Source: Glebionis coronaria
Lineage: Eukaryota > Streptophyta > Magnoliopsida > Asterales > Asteraceae
Assembly: GCA_025667525.1 (NCBI GenBank)
Contig: CM046877.1
Span: forward strand, 26,192,737 to 26,256,736
DNA: 64,000 nucleotides
Direction: 5' to 3'
Made by a program: the position numbers and the translations under genes. This document shows, in pieces, positions 46,293 through 59,009 of this stretch. The notes below the pieces were generated by a model that saw only the letters and a list, made by a program, of their open reading frames with translations, was not told the DNA's origin and searched no databases. How positions within the stretch are numbered: the first letter of the stretch is position 1; the number at the start of each line of letters is the position of its first letter.

Positions 46293-47720
46293 CTAATTCA
46301 AAGTAAAAGTGGAGAGGGATGGAATCATCTCATGAGAGATGTCCTCTCCAAAGTACAACTTCACTCGTTGGCCATTCACCTTAAAATTAGGTCCATTAGG
46401 TTGAGCGAGCTCGAGAGTACCATATGGAAAAATTTGGGAAATGGTGAATGGGCCGGACCAACAAGATTTGAGATTGCCCGAAAAGATTTGTAACCGAGAG
46501 TTGAAGAGTAAAACTTTGTCTCCAACTTCGAACTCTCGGTTTTTAATCTTAGAGTCATGAATGAGCTTAGTTCTTTCCTTATAGATCAAGGAATTTTCAT
46601 AAGCTTCATTCCTGAGTTCATTAAGCTCATTGAGTTGGAGTTTGCGTAGGTCACCGGCTTTGTTGATGTCGAAGTTAGCCCACTTCAAGGCCCATTAAGC
46701 CTTGTGCTCCAACTCAATGGGGAGGTGGCATGCTTTCCCGTACACGAGACGATATGGTGTACAACCAATCAGAGTCTTTTATGCGGTACGAAAAGCCCAC
46801 AGAGCATCATCAAGTTTATCGCTTTAACCCTCGGTTAGAGATTTCAGCCTGTCCATTAGTTTGTGGGTGGTATGCGGTGGAAAGACGATGATTGACACCA
46901 TACTTAGCCATGACTCTTGCGAATTGATCATTGCAAAAATGAGTCCCGCGATCACTAATAATGGCACGAGGCACACCGAATCTAGCGAATAGCTGCTTCA
47001 AAAAGTTAAAAACCACCCTTGCATCGTTAGTGGGTAATGCTTTCGCTTCAACCCATTTAGAAACGTAGTCAACGGCGACAAGGATGTATTTGTTTCCTTT
47101 AGATGAAGGGGATGGCCCCATAAAGTCGATGCCCCATACATCAAAGATTTCACATTCGTGTATGAAATATTGAGGCATCTCATCTTTATGTGTGATCTTG
47201 CCTTGTCGTTGGCAAGCATCATAATTTTTCACCATTTCGTGAGCGTCACGATAAATGGAGGGCCAATAGAATCCCGAGTCAAACACTTTCTTTGCGGTGA
47301 AGTTGGGACCAAAGTGACCACCGGTGGGTCCTTTGTGGCAAGCTTCGAGAATGTCTAAAGCTACCGGTCCATCAACACATCGGCAAATAATCAAATCAGC
47401 GCATTGTTTGAAGAGATACGGGTCATCCCAAAAGTAAGTCTTAATATCTTTAAAGAACTTTTTCTTTTGTTGGTATGTTAACGCGTCAATGAGAATTCCA
47501 CCCGCCAAGTAGTTTGCAATGTCCGCAAACCACGGGGTCTCATTAAAAGTCGAGTTGATAGACATTAAGATCTCAAGGGGAAAAGAGTCATTGATCTCTT
47601 TGTTCGGATGATCCCCTTGATAAGGATCCTCAAGTCTACTGAGATGATCTGCGGCTAGGTTTCCAGCTCCCTTCTTATCATGAATTTTGATTTTAAATTC
47701 TTGAAGTAGCAAAACCCAGC
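46293..47720 (-). pseudogene. Integrase region of element C
   Basis: The zinc-binding part ([12 protein letters not shown] ... NYDACQRQG, where the first Cys of the CxxC pair is replaced by Tyr) is followed by the catalytic core ([40 protein letters not shown]) and a C-terminal segment with SGPFTISQIFPYGTLELAQP. About 15 codons are missing after SNRGLKR near 46817, with a stop there and two further TAA codons before the last open block (46688-46293). Loss of the zinc-ligand Cys and the deletion would each disable the enzyme. The layout is the same as in element D, with no chromodomain. Confidence 0.88.
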
Positions 47721-49008
47721 GAAGAAGTCTTGGCTTAGAATCTTTTTTAGTTAACAAGTACTTCAACGCGGAATGGTCCGTGTACACGATGGTAGTGAAA
47801 AGGAGAAGATAGGGGAGAAATTTTTCAAAAGCATAGACAACAGCTAAAAGCTCTTTTTCGGTTGTCGTGTAATGCAATTGAGCCCCTGTCATTGTCTTGC
47901 TAGCATAATGGATTGGTTGGAAGTGTTTATTCACTCTTTGGCCCAAAACCGCTCCAATAGCAAAGTCGCTAGCATCGCACATCAACTCAAAAGGTAGCTC
48001 CCAATTAGGGGTAACCAAGACCGGTGCCTTAGTTAGCTTATCCTTAAGAAGGTTGAAGGCTTCAATACACTCTTTGGAAAAGATAAAAGGAGTATCTTTT
48101 TCCAAGAGGTGGGTCATCGGGCGAGCGATTTTAGAAAAATCTTTGATAAATAGACGGTAGAAGCCCGCATGACCAAGGAAACTTCTCACACCCTTCACGG
48201 TTGAAGGTGGAGGTAATTTGGCTATGACATCAACTTTAGCACGGTCCACTTCGAGACCGGCTTTTGAGATTTTATGTCCTAGCACGATGCCCTCTTTTAC
48301 CATGAAATGGCATTTTTCCCAGTTTAGAACAAGGCGAGTGTCTTCATACCGCTTAAGCATACGTTCTAAATTGGCGAGGCAAGCAGAGAAAGAATCGCCA
48401 TAAACCGGGAAATCATCCATGAAGACTTCCATAGTTCCTTCAACCATGTCATGGAAGATAGCCATCATACACCTTTAGAACGTCCCAGAAGCATTGCATA
48501 AACCGAAAGGCATTCTTTTGTAAGCAAATGTTCCGTAGGGGCAAGTGAATGTGGTTTTCTCTTGGTCTTTAGGATCGATGGGAATTTGAAAATACCTGGA
48601 GAAACCTTCTAAGAAGCAACAATAATCATTACCCGCTAGACGCTCGAGCATTTGATCCATGAAAGGAAGAGGAAAGTGATCTTTTCTCGTGGCATCATTG
48701 AGTTTACGATAGTCGATACAAACTCTCCACCCAGTAACGAGACGAGTAGGAATCAACTCATTGTGTTCATTGGGAACAACAGTTATTCCGCCTTTCTTTG
48801 GCACACAATGGACGGGACTTACCCATGGCGAATCCGAAATAGGGTAAATCATGCCGGCATCAAGAAGTTTGATAACCTCTTGTTTGATGACGTCATGAAT
48901 TCGAGGATTAACCCTTCTTTGGCTTTGGATTGCGGGTTTAAAGTCATCTTCCATGAGAATTTTGTGAGTACAAAAGTTTTGATCAATTCCGCGGATATCG
49001 GAAATTTT
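47721..49008 (-). pseudogene. Reverse transcriptase and RNase H region of element C
   Basis: RT starts after a TAG (49006-49008, where Athila has Trp) with KISDIRGIDQNFCTHKIL, then GMIYPISDSPWVSPVHCVPKK, RVCIDYRKLND and [12 protein letters not shown] (FMDD codons 48412-48423). Pro replaces the usual Ser two residues after DD. A TAA at 48472-48474 stands where CAA (Gln) is expected (GTF*RCMMAIF). The connection and RNase H ([57 protein letters not shown]) are intact in frame. Apart from two nonsense codons this is a well-preserved domain block. Confidence 0.9.
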
Positions 49009-50520
49009 CTAAGCAATTGCCTTCTTATGATCTTTAAGCACGGCAATAAGGGGAGATTTTTCTTCTTCTTTCAAGTCCTTAGCGATGATGACGGATGACT
49101 TCTTCTTGTCTTCAAGGAACACGTACTCGAGATGGGACGGTAATTCCTTAAGCTCTAAATCAGGAGGATTTTCGATGGAAGGCATAGTCAAATTCGGTTC
49201 ATCGATAGCAATATCCTTGGGAGATGGTGGAGAAATATGGTCCTCATTGAGAAGTTTCTCAATGGTACGAATGTCTACATCCCAATCGGTGGGAGAATCG
49301 TCATATTGTAAGTTCACATCTCCCAAGGTTGCTTCAAATTCTGTCAAAAGGAAATCACTTTCTCCAAATGGAGCTAGTGATGGAGCAATAGAGGCAACGG
49401 TCTCAACATTAGGAAGAGAGGTAAGACTACTTTTACAAGCATCATTAAAGTGTTCTTCACAAGCCTCATCAAGAACGTCGATACAATTAACACTCTCGTA
49501 TGAATAAGGCTGTTTAGAAATCTTACCCATGTTGAAGACAATTTGATCGTCACCAACTCTCATGATAAGCTCACCCGCGTCTACATCGATGAGAGTGCGA
49601 CCGGTCCTCAAGAATGGACGTCTAACGATTAATGGAACACGAGGATCCATCTCGTAGTCAACGACAACAAAATCCACCGGGAAGGTGAATTTGTCAACAC
49701 CAACGAAAACGTCTTCGGCTATCCCCACTGGATAAGCAACCGTACGGTTAGCTAATTCCAAAGTCATTTTGGTGGGGACTAGCTCAGGGAGAGATAATTG
49801 CTTCCAAACGCTTAGAGGCATTAAGTTGATACTAGTACCTAGATCGGCTAGGGCCATGCAATTCTCTACTCCTGGGAAGTTGCAAGGGATTAAGAAGCAA
49901 CCCGGATCACTAAGTTTGGTTGGTAATTTCCTTAACAGAACCGCGGAGCAATTCTCGTTAAGTTGGGTATTAGCGATATCAAGAAGCTTTTCCTTGTCAC
50001 TAGGAAGATCTTTAAACATCTTCGCATATTTAGGCATGTGAGCGAGAGCCTCAGCGAAGGAGATGTTGAAATTCAATTGTTTAAACATTTTGAGAAAGTT
50101 TGAAACTTGAATATCGTCCTTGCTTTTTAGCTTCTCTTTCCTCAACCTTGAGGGATAAGGTATATCGGGTGAAGAGGAAGGCTTTGGAATTGTAGGATCA
50201 CTCACATCCTTGGGTGGTGGAGGGGTGGAAGTAAGCGGTGGAGGAATTGGAGAAGTAGACTCGTTTTCCTTTGTCACAATCACCGGTGTAGTTGTAGGAA
50301 GCTCGGGTTCCTTGGTACCTTTTCCACTGCGAGTGGTGATTGCTTTCATCTCCCCTCTTGGATTAGCAACGGTGTTACTCGGAAGAGTACCCGAAGAAGA
50401 GGGTTGATTACCTTGGAAGAAACCAGCCATCTTGTCCCTTAGGTCATTCGTTTGACTACTCAAAGAGTTTCGCATATCGACTCGAAGATCATTCCCTTGT
50501 TTCACCATATCACCCTTCAA
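49009..50520 (-). pseudogene. Linker and aspartic protease region of element C
   Basis: The frame is open for 503 codons after a TAG at about 50537 (expected CAG). The N-terminal part is polar with ITTRSGKG and a proline-rich stretch. The protease motif MALADLGTSINLMP has its catalytic Asp codon at 49843-49845, and the second conserved strand reads VPLIVRRPFLRTGRTLIDV, where relatives have ILGRPFL. The change LG to VR may harm folding. It matches element D's linker-protease in order and length. Confidence 0.88.
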
Positions 50521-51775
50521 ATTAATAATCTGGGTCTACAGATTCTTCACCAACACATCATTCGTCCGCATGTACGTTTCGACCTCGTGGTTGAAAACGG
50601 TGGGTTGGGTAGGAGGAGGTGCTTGATAAGCAGGTGGTTGGTAAGGAGCGGGTCGGTAAACTTGAGTAGGATTTTGAGGTAGATATGGTTGTCTTTGAGG
50701 TGGTTGGTATGGTGCTCGAGGTAGGTTTTGATTGGTTCGGTTAAGGTTTTGTTGTTGGTTTTGATTGGTTGGAGGAAAACCGGGCAGGGAAAGAAAATTG
50801 GTGGAACGATAACTTAGCAAGTTACGGTCTCCTTGAGGGCGGGCTGGATAGCCTCCCGGAGGATAGGTACCGTATGCTGCGTTAACATTCTCACAAAGAT
50901 AGTCTTGGGTGGAGGTACAAGTAGTGTAAGAGTGAGGACCCCTGCATATTTCACATGGTTGGCTAACAACATTGACTTGAGCGTTTTGAGCGTTGATGCT
51001 TTTGGTATTGTTAGCAGTTTGGACAGCAAGTGATTCAATAAGTGAAGTAAGCTTATCAATTCTCTTGTCGTTGTCACTAGTGCTAGCACTAGTGGCATTG
51101 GTCCGAACACTCTTGGTTTGCACTCTAGACTTATTCTCAATAATGTCCCAAGCTGCGTTAGAAGTCTTAACCAAAATATTACCCCCCCCCACCCCCCGAG
51201 GCACTATTTAGTGAATCTTGGTCATTCATGCTTAAACGATTAAAAGTATTAATTTGGTGCACTTTGGTAAAACCATGTTGTGGGCACTTTCTTAAAAGGT
51301 CTTTAAAACGGTCCCAAGATTCACTAAAAGTCTCATCGTACTTTTGTTCAAAATTAATAATTTCATTCCGCAAAGCGGTAGTACGTGAGGGTGGGAAAAA
51401 GTAGTTTATGAATTTGGTCTCTAAGTCCGTCCACGTAAGAATAATTTGTGGCGGTTCCTTTGCAAGCCAATGCCGGGCTTGTCCCTCTAAGGAGAAAGGA
51501 AAAAGTTGTAAGCGAATTACCTCTTGTGGAACCCCATTGAATTTGACCGTATTCGTGAGTTGAAGGAACCTTTTGATATGGTCATGAGGGTCATCAATGG
51601 TACGCCCCAAGAATGGTTGAGCAGAGACCATTTGAATGAAGCCGGATTTGAGCTCAAAGTTGTTGGCTGCAATCGCGGGTATGACAATAGCATCGTTGTT
51701 GCCCTCTACATGTGCTTGCAAAAGTTCGATCATAGGACGATTGTCCGGTAGAGGTTCATTGTTGTTATTATTCAT
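50521..51775 (-). pseudogene. gag of element C, frameshifted at a G run
   Basis: ATG at 51775 (MNNNNNEPLPDNRPMIELLQ). The capsid domain includes HIKRFLQLTNTVKFNGVPQE, ARHWLAKEP and CPQHGFTKVHQINTF. At 51183-51198 a G-rich run (on + strand ten C, A, six C) breaks the frame within SASGG; the reading continues in another frame as ILVKTSNAAWDIIENKSRV, with a zinc knuckle CEICRGPHSYTTC and a P/Q/Y-rich tail. Homologues read through here as SASGGNFL, so the run has expanded. A TAG closes the frame before the linker. It would be the particle protein in an intact copy. Confidence 0.88.
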
Positions 51776-52033
51776 GTTGTTTTGAGGTGGATTATTATTA
51801 TTGTTGTTATTATTATCTCGACCATGTCTAAGTTATGAGAATGTCTAACTTTTTCAACAATAATAATATAGTTATGAAAATTTTAAGTGCTTATTATTGT
51901 TGTGTACACCCCATTGAAAATTTTATATTTTTTTTGGTTTTTTGAAAATTTTTTATGAAGAAAAAGTAACGTTCACGGTGAACGGATCCCAAAATCCAAT
52001 TTTCTCACAAAAATCCGTTAATCCTTATGAAAA
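51776..52033 (-). other. Leader of element C
   Basis: About 260 bp between the PBS and gag, AT-rich. It is shorter than the 720-bp leader of element D. Confidence 0.6.
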
Positions 52034-52035
52034 GA

Positions 52036-52051
52036 GCCGGCAGCGGTGCCA
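52036..52051 (-). other. Primer binding site of element C (tRNA-Asp type)
   Basis: The minus strand reads TGGCACCGCTGCCGGC, close to the Athila PBS TGGCGCCGTTGCCGGG. Confidence 0.82.
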
Positions 52052-52053
52052 TT

Positions 52054-53368
52054 TAATACACAGATTTTGCATGGGTTCAATTAAATTCTCGGTATCTTCT
52101 CGAATTGATCACGGCTCAAAGTGGAACTATCGTTCTTGATTACTAAAAAGGGGGTTGGTTTTCTATTCTACTAAAAAGGATTAAAAGAGCAAAGTGGTAA
52201 AATTAAGCTAAAAACAATTATCTAACAAGTAACTCAATCAAATTAAAATCAAATTAAAAACAATAAAGTGGAAATTAAAATTAAACAATAAATGAAAACA
52301 AACTTTAAAAACTTAACTTAAAATCTTAATTTCAAAAACTTAATAAAAACAGAAATCATTCATTCAGAATAAAAGTGCTTATCCGGAATAATTAGTTCAT
52401 CCGGAATAACTTGGAAAACCTTGGTTCAGAATGTTTGTTTATTCGGAATAAAATTGCTCACTCGGAATACCTTGGTTCAGAATAAATCCTTCATGCGGAA
52501 TATCAAGCTCGTTCGGAATAATACTTCATCCGGAATGTTTGCTCATCCGGAATAATAAACAGAGAAAGCTTCGTTCGGAATACTTGCTCGTTCGGAATAA
52601 TTCGAAGAAATGCTTGATTCGGAATAAAAGCTCTATGCGAAATAATCAAAAGAAAAACCTTGACTCGGAATATTATTGCTTATCCGGAATAATCACTTGG
52701 TTCGGAATAATTAAGACAAAAGTTTCATTCGGAAAAACGGCTCATTCGGAATATAGGGTTCATCCAGAATAAAACCTTGATCCGGAATAATTAAACTAAA
52801 TTGCTGATTCAGAATAAATGATTCACCCGGAATATTAATTATTCCGAATGAACACACTGATTCGGAATAACTAAATGAAAATTGTTGGTTCGGAATATCT
52901 TGTTGACCCGGAATAAAAATAGGAAACTGTTCATTCAGAATATAGGGTTCATCCGGAATATCAACTCATCCGGAATAAACTCTTTATCCGGAATAAATTT
53001 GGAAAACACTTCGTTCGGAATATTAAGCTAAATCCTTGATTCGGAATATAAGGGTTCATTCGGAATCTGGGGATTTGAAGAACACGAAGAACAGTAACAA
53101 TACAACAAGACGAATTTGAACCAAAATCAACAAAGTTTTCACCAAAGATTAAACAATACTAACCACCAATCATCTACTAATAATAAACTTTAAACCAAAT
53201 CGACAAAAACATAAAACCCACTTACTTTTAATGATTAAAATCAACCAAATCAAACTTTAAAACTTTAAATCAACAAGAGAAAGATGAACAAGATTAAATG
53301 AAAGATGGTATTGAAAGATTAAGGTTTAACAAACAAAAGGGAAGATTAAAAACTTACAAGATCTATGG
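52054..53368 (-). repeat. 5' LTR of element C, downstream part
   Basis: Matches 42503-43817 throughout, including the motif array. It is interrupted after ATCTATGG by element B; the equivalent uninterrupted site in the 3' LTR is 43817|43818 (CTATGG|ATTCAAC). Confidence 0.93.
52359..53067. repeat. CGGAATA motif array (5' LTR of C)
   Basis: Same array as at 42806-43516, with nearly every motif at the same place. Several copies differ by C/T or G/A (CCGGAAT versus CCAGAAT). Confidence 0.9.
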
Positions 53369-56300
53369 TGTAACACCCCCAAATTTATACAACTCAATAC
53401 AGCGGAAGTCTCGTTGGTGTTACGGGATAGCACATTACTCACATCATAGACAACGCATAAAAATCACGCCGTTTAATAATAAAAGCATTTCCATTCATAA
53501 ATATAAAATTTACATAGGTCCCAAGTCATTGTATTTAATACAGGTTTTAACAAGCATTTGAATGGAAATTATTGTTTAAGTGCGGGCCATGAATTCTTAT
53601 TGTCTTCCCGAGAATTACCTTCAAGTACCTGAGATAAAACATGTTAAAAGAAAAGGTCAGCGATAACGCCGAGTGATATTCATAGAGTTCAATAAATTAC
53701 ATCAATATAACTTTGGTATAAAATTATTACCAAAAATCATTTCGTACAAATCATTGTAATAGGCCATAAAATAGCCAAAATCATTTTATACAAATCTTTA
53801 TCAAAATCATAATATAGGCATTTGCCTTAAAAATCATTATACGAGCCAATGTCGTAAAAACATCATACAATACGTCTTACGACGTTGTATAAGGTTGAAT
53901 AAAAACCGTTATATGAATATGGTTATGAAAACCAAAACACAAACATAATATCAATAGTATGACCCTGTATTGCTAGTCAGGCAATACATCGTAATTTGGA
54001 GCGTCTAGTAGTATTTCGTTAGTTTGGATTATTACAAGCCGCATGACATTGTTACCTTACTAAACCAACAACGGGTAGCTAACCCGATACTCAATTTGCC
54101 CATCTAAAGTAGCGTGTCGTCACAAAGGTCACGCTATGGAAACCTTCTCATACATAAATTCGCTTACCAATCAATGTGGCACGACGGGGATCAACCGTCA
54201 AGGCGCGAACTGGGGTGATCGTCCCCAAATAGTACTATTATATGCACAAGCGTCTACCAAATCCCGGTAGTTCACAATTCATGCTAATGGGACTTTTAGT
54301 GACATAACCTAACTTTAATAATCCATTTAATTTCATCTATCGGGTCCTTTAATCATTTATCGGGTCATACAATCGGGTCATTCAATCATTCGGGTCCAAA
54401 TCAATAAACAAGCAATCGGGACAAATGGTGTCCTATTTTATAAAAACTAACATGTTATCTCCCTCGCGGGTTTATAAAACATTTCATAAAAACATTTAAA
54501 ATAGTGCGAGGCTATGAACTCACGTTGATGTGGGAAGGTGGGTTATCGGCAATTCGGACGTACGGTACGTGCTTCAATCACGGAAACCTAGACAAATAAT
54601 ACTCGTCTTAGACTCATGTCCAATGACTTTATAAAAATAACAATTATGTATACATATGATGATTATATATATATGATGATCAAGTGGGTTTATATATTCT
54701 CGTTTACTCATTTTAGTGTTATGTGTCGATAATTTTTATACTAGTTTACTAGTTTTACCTATTTACGTGTTTTAGGTCCAATAAGCCTATTATAAGTTCG
54801 TTAACTTGTATTAATCCATTTCATACTTATATTATCAGTAGTTATACTTTATATGTTGGGCCTAAATGGGTTAAGCCCAATAAGTTCTTTTTATAAGTGT
54901 TTAACTTATTTAGTCCAATTATTAGTCCAATATGTTTACTTAGCTCGTTAATGTCCGTATATCCTATAGTTCGGGTTTTATTGGTTTTTACTTGTTATAT
55001 ATGTTTATATATCAGTATGTGAGTTTATAAAAGTTTACATTAGACGGGTCCAACCGTCTAAGTTTTATTTAACAAAAACGTTAATTTTACGGTAATAGCC
55101 GAAAAAGTCGTAAAAATCATGTTTTATAGTTTTATAACTTATAAGTATTATTCCACTACCATTTTTATAATTTATACACTTATTTAACCTTTTACATATT
55201 CATATAAATAAAATCCATAAGTTAGTGGGTTTTTATTTTACATTTTATACAATATAATTTTGAGTGCTTATATAATAATAATAAACATTAATTCTCAAAA
55301 TCTGATTTTTATTTTCATCTTCACCAAAACTACCATATCTAGAGTTCTATATGGAGATAGTAGCTCAAATTTTTATCACATAAATTACATGATATATGAT
55401 CCATTTAACTCTTCTATAGCTACTGTTGAATCATCCTCTAAGTATTTTCTAAAAATCGTCCAAAACAGTAAACTCAGATTTGTACTTTAAACTTGTTTTG
55501 ATCATATCTCACTCATTACAATGATTCCATTGCATGGCCAACTCTCACATATGTACAAGACCCATAGCTTACTGTATATTAATTCTACTTCATCATTTTA
55601 TCAGTTCATGACATGTTTCCTTACTGTTTTATACAGCCATCATTTTTAAGCAAGATTTTAGCCATGTTTCTTATAGTTTTTCACCTTTTTAAGCATGTTT
55701 ATCAACACCAAATCCCCACACAATATTTTTAATCATCATTCATCATCATATACATATACATAAGTAAAAGAAATACAAGATTACATAATTAAAAATAACA
55801 AGAAGATGAGGATGACAATCTTTATACCACCAAGTTGATGTAGGTTATGATTTGGACATGGTTTTTGATGGAGAAGCTTGTAGATAACCATGACCATCTT
55901 CAAGACCACCATTCTTCATGAACACCTTGGGAAAAATCAGACCTAATACTCCATGGAAACTCCTCCTTGGATGTTAAAACTTGCATCAATCTTCCTCTTT
56001 TTGAATGGAGATTAACATATGTAAGTTATAACATATGTTTGTGGTTAAAATTTGTATGATGGTGGTGTTTTGGTTGATGATATGGGACGGCAAGATGAGA
56101 GCCAAGAGAGAGAGATAAGAGTGTTTGCATGGAGGAAAATGGGAGAGTGGTTTGAGAGCTAGTTGTTTTGAGGTGGATAAGCTTCAAAATGTAGCTAATG
56201 TAACAAGTGTGCAACTTGAATCTTACAAGTTGACACCTGATGGTGTTTAGGCTAAGTTATGGCCAGTTTTGAGTGGGGGTGGGACAAGTGTCCCACTTGT

Positions 56301-56812
56301 CTCATCCCCATTTATTTACGGGTACTCCTCGATTCCAGTTTCCTTGATTTGCGTGCTCTCGGGTCGTTTTACGAAAAACGTTTTTATAAATTATGAATCA
56401 ACGTCACAAAACGAATCCAATAAAATTTGTCTCATCAAAAACGGAGTTCGAAAGCGTAAATACGTAATCCTAGGGTTTCTGGTTTAGTCGTAAAGGACGT
56501 TAAAATAAAATCGTAAGTCCTAATCTCTTCTCGTAAGTTTGTGAGTTTATGAACCAACACAAATTTAAAACTCCAAAATAATATTCACGGATAAATTTAT
56601 TTTCTGAAATGTCCGACTGTCACCAAAGACGGTGTATGCAAACGTAAGCACGTAACGTAGAATCCTCCAGTTTAGACGTAGTCGACGCTACTTCAAGACG
56701 TAAATCCAAATTACTTCCCAAAAATAAGTGAGTTCATATTGTAACATTAAAATAATGTTTTCAAATAAATATTGAGAATAAAATATCGACCATAAATTGA
56801 CGGATTGTCACA
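53369..56812 (-). repeat. 3' LTR of element B (complete)
   Basis: 3444 bp. Plus-strand ends TGTAACACCCCC and GGATTGTCACA. The first 1.6 kb repeats at 62378-64000. ORFs of 60-76 codons inside are chance frames. Confidence 0.93.
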
Positions 56813-56830
56813 GCATTTACCCCTAAACAG
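56813..56830 (-). other. Polypurine tract of element B
   Basis: The minus strand TTTAGGGGTAAATGC precedes the LTR start TGTGACAATCC. Upstream, GAGGACAAAGATCCTG corresponds to the usual pol-end GAGGACGAA of this group. Confidence 0.65.
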
Positions 56831-57669
56831 GATCTTTGTCCTCAAAGATCATCTTACCTTACTACTCGCTTCTTATAGATTTAAAGCCATGTGGGTATTT
56901 CCTCCACATTCGATCCTTTCTCACAAGTGCAATTCATTACAATACGCGAGTTTCATCAAACATAACTACGGGGATAAGATCAGGCTTAATGTTGACTTAC
57001 TTTCTCTATCCATGATGTTCACGGGTTTTTGATGAATGCAACTTTTCGCCGATCTAAGCTCTACTAAGAATAATCAGATTCTCACTTGATAGATATTCCA
57101 TCAAGTTCGATATACGAAACATAATTCACGCAGTCTTTGAAGTCCTAAGGTAGATCCAGCTTATATGCCTTTCAAACCAATCTTTTATATCATCTCAAGG
57201 GTCCCATACAACGGGGACTTATATCCCATGATTTGTCAGATCATGAATTCATTTTTTTCCAAGGTTAAAAATTTTGGCATAACTTCGCTACCCATTTGGC
57301 ACTTCAAGATCTACATTTCATATTCACATAACCTCCTGCCCACTATCGCCAGTTAATAATCAAATCCTAATTTCAACAATCATTTCAGACTCGCGGGTCG
57401 GGTATTTTGCAAGGATAGGTTCGTCATCATAGGAAACCTTAAACCTAAGAGACATGTCCAACCCACAATGGGTGTATGTCGGGTGTCTTCAACTCAACTC
57501 CTGCTCACAGATGCTCTAATTTCTAAATCTTAACAAGATTCGATCTCGATCCTAATATGATGATCATCGATGATAATCTTTCCAAAGGAAAACGATTATA
57601 CGGTCTATTACCAAAGGTCAATCATTCAAACATAAAACAGCACTTATATTACTTTGTATCGTTACTTTA

Positions 57670-57895
57670 CCTCGTCCCTTCGATTGGGGTGGTACATAGT
57701 ACTCTCATCAAGGTTCGTTCTCAATGATTTCTGAGCAAATCTCTAGAAATTCGATGCGAAGCGAGGATCTTGATAAAGATGTTCGATACAGGCACACTAT
57801 GTTTACATAACTCTTTTGCATTTATCATTAACGGGAATGATATTAGCAGATTTGGTCAGTCTGTCGACTATGACCCAAATCGAATCAAATTCAGA
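57670..57895 (-). pseudogene. Integrase core remnant of element B
   Basis: The minus strand at 57890 reads FDSIWVIVDRLTKSA, the hallmark of Tekay/Del-type integrase around the first catalytic Asp. After a deletion of the middle of the core, 57765-57672 reads QDPRFASNF, a stop, and then a segment with TNLDESTMYHPN, near the catalytic Glu. So the second Asp region is lost, one stop is visible, and the frames differ. The order relative to RT fits Ty3/gypsy. Confidence 0.85.
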
Positions 57896-57899
57896 TGAT

Positions 57900-58710
57900 G
57901 ACCTTTGCAATAGCTAGACGTTTACTAATGTATGAGGCGATGTCTGCCTTCATATTTGCCATCAGTACAACTTCTTTAGACAAAGTTACTTTTAGTCATA
58001 AATGACATAAATAGAATACTTATACTTACAAATTCCAACATAACTATATCTCACAATCTCCATATTTAGACAATCATAAGTGGTCTTTAAAATATTTAAC
58101 GTTATCGGCTTCTCAATTTTTTTAATGGTTCATATCAGTCGTGAACCCCTTTTTATTATCTATATTATCCTTTTTAAAAACATTGTTTATTTTTATATCG
58201 TTCGGCAATTTATTTTGCACATTCATTATTAAGGAACATGTCCTAATTGGTTCTTTATCTTTTATACATAATGTGTCAATAATTACGTTCACTTTCCTGA
58301 TGAAATAAATATCATAACCGTATTTATTCAAAATTCTTTCTTCATATCTTCTATGTTTTAGTTTCGTATTTACTATTATCTTTATCCGTTTTACTCAATC
58401 CGTCGTCTAAAGCGCCGATAATTATTATAATTAATTAAATAATTATTAGTTAATTTTTATGAAGCGTAAACGTAAAAGTTTTAAATTTCTTAGTTCTACC
58501 AATTATATAAAATGTTCAAAAATAAATTTGGATTTAATTAAAAAGATTTTTGTTGATTTATCGAAAATAATTAGTAAGATTCGTAAACGTTCGAAAAATC
58601 TTTGTTTATACTTTGGTCAAAATTTTCTTAATTGAAAAGCAAAAATTGTCGTTTCAAATTTCAAGTTTTGGTTTAAATGGGTTTCCTCAATCCCTCTTAG
58701 GTTATCTTGA
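57900..58710 (-). other. Eroded pol interior between integrase and RNase H (element B)
   Basis: No motif could be read with confidence. AT-rich, with many stops in all frames. Confidence 0.5.
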
Positions 58711-58712
58711 GG

Positions 58713-58765
58713 TATACACAAACATTTACCCCTAAACAGAAGTTTAGTTAAATGGTTTGTGTATA
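58713..58765. repeat. Near-perfect 53-nt palindrome
   Basis: Outer arms TATACACAAAC / GTTTGTGTATA are exact inverses (11 bp), and inner arms CTAAAC AGAA GTTTAG give a 4-nt loop, with ATTTA/TTAAAT between. Its left half also carries ATTTACCCCTAAACAG, the sequence of the element's own purine tract at 56815. Confidence 0.9.
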
Positions 58766-59009
58766 AGGGAATAATCCCTTAAAATCCTTTGTTAAAACAT
58801 TTGTCAAAATATATTCGCACTTTCTTTTTAGTATAACTCAAAGTCTTAAATGACTTCTAACTTTTGAAGAGTCAATTTATATTCCATTATCTATTAATCA
58901 CACGGTTAAATCATGTAAAGGATTAAGTCTTAAGTCTTATGTTAAATATTCAAGGTACAGTTTTTATTGTTCGGCCAGTTCAGGGCAATCTATAAATAAT
59001 TATTAACTC

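Larger units (their letters stand above)
42503..53368 (-). mobile_element. Athila-type Ty3/gypsy retrotransposon C (5' LTR interrupted by element B)
   Basis: On the minus strand: 5' LTR (from beyond the window through 53368 to 52054), PBS, gag, protease, RT/RNase H, integrase, a 3' non-coding region, purine tract and a complete 3' LTR (44381-42503). Protein motifs are Athila-type. The left target-site flank is CACGA (42498-42502); its partner lies outside the window. The LTR copies differ by an estimated 3 percent. The element is dead through several nonsense codons, a G-run expansion in gag and a small deletion in integrase. Confidence 0.92.
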
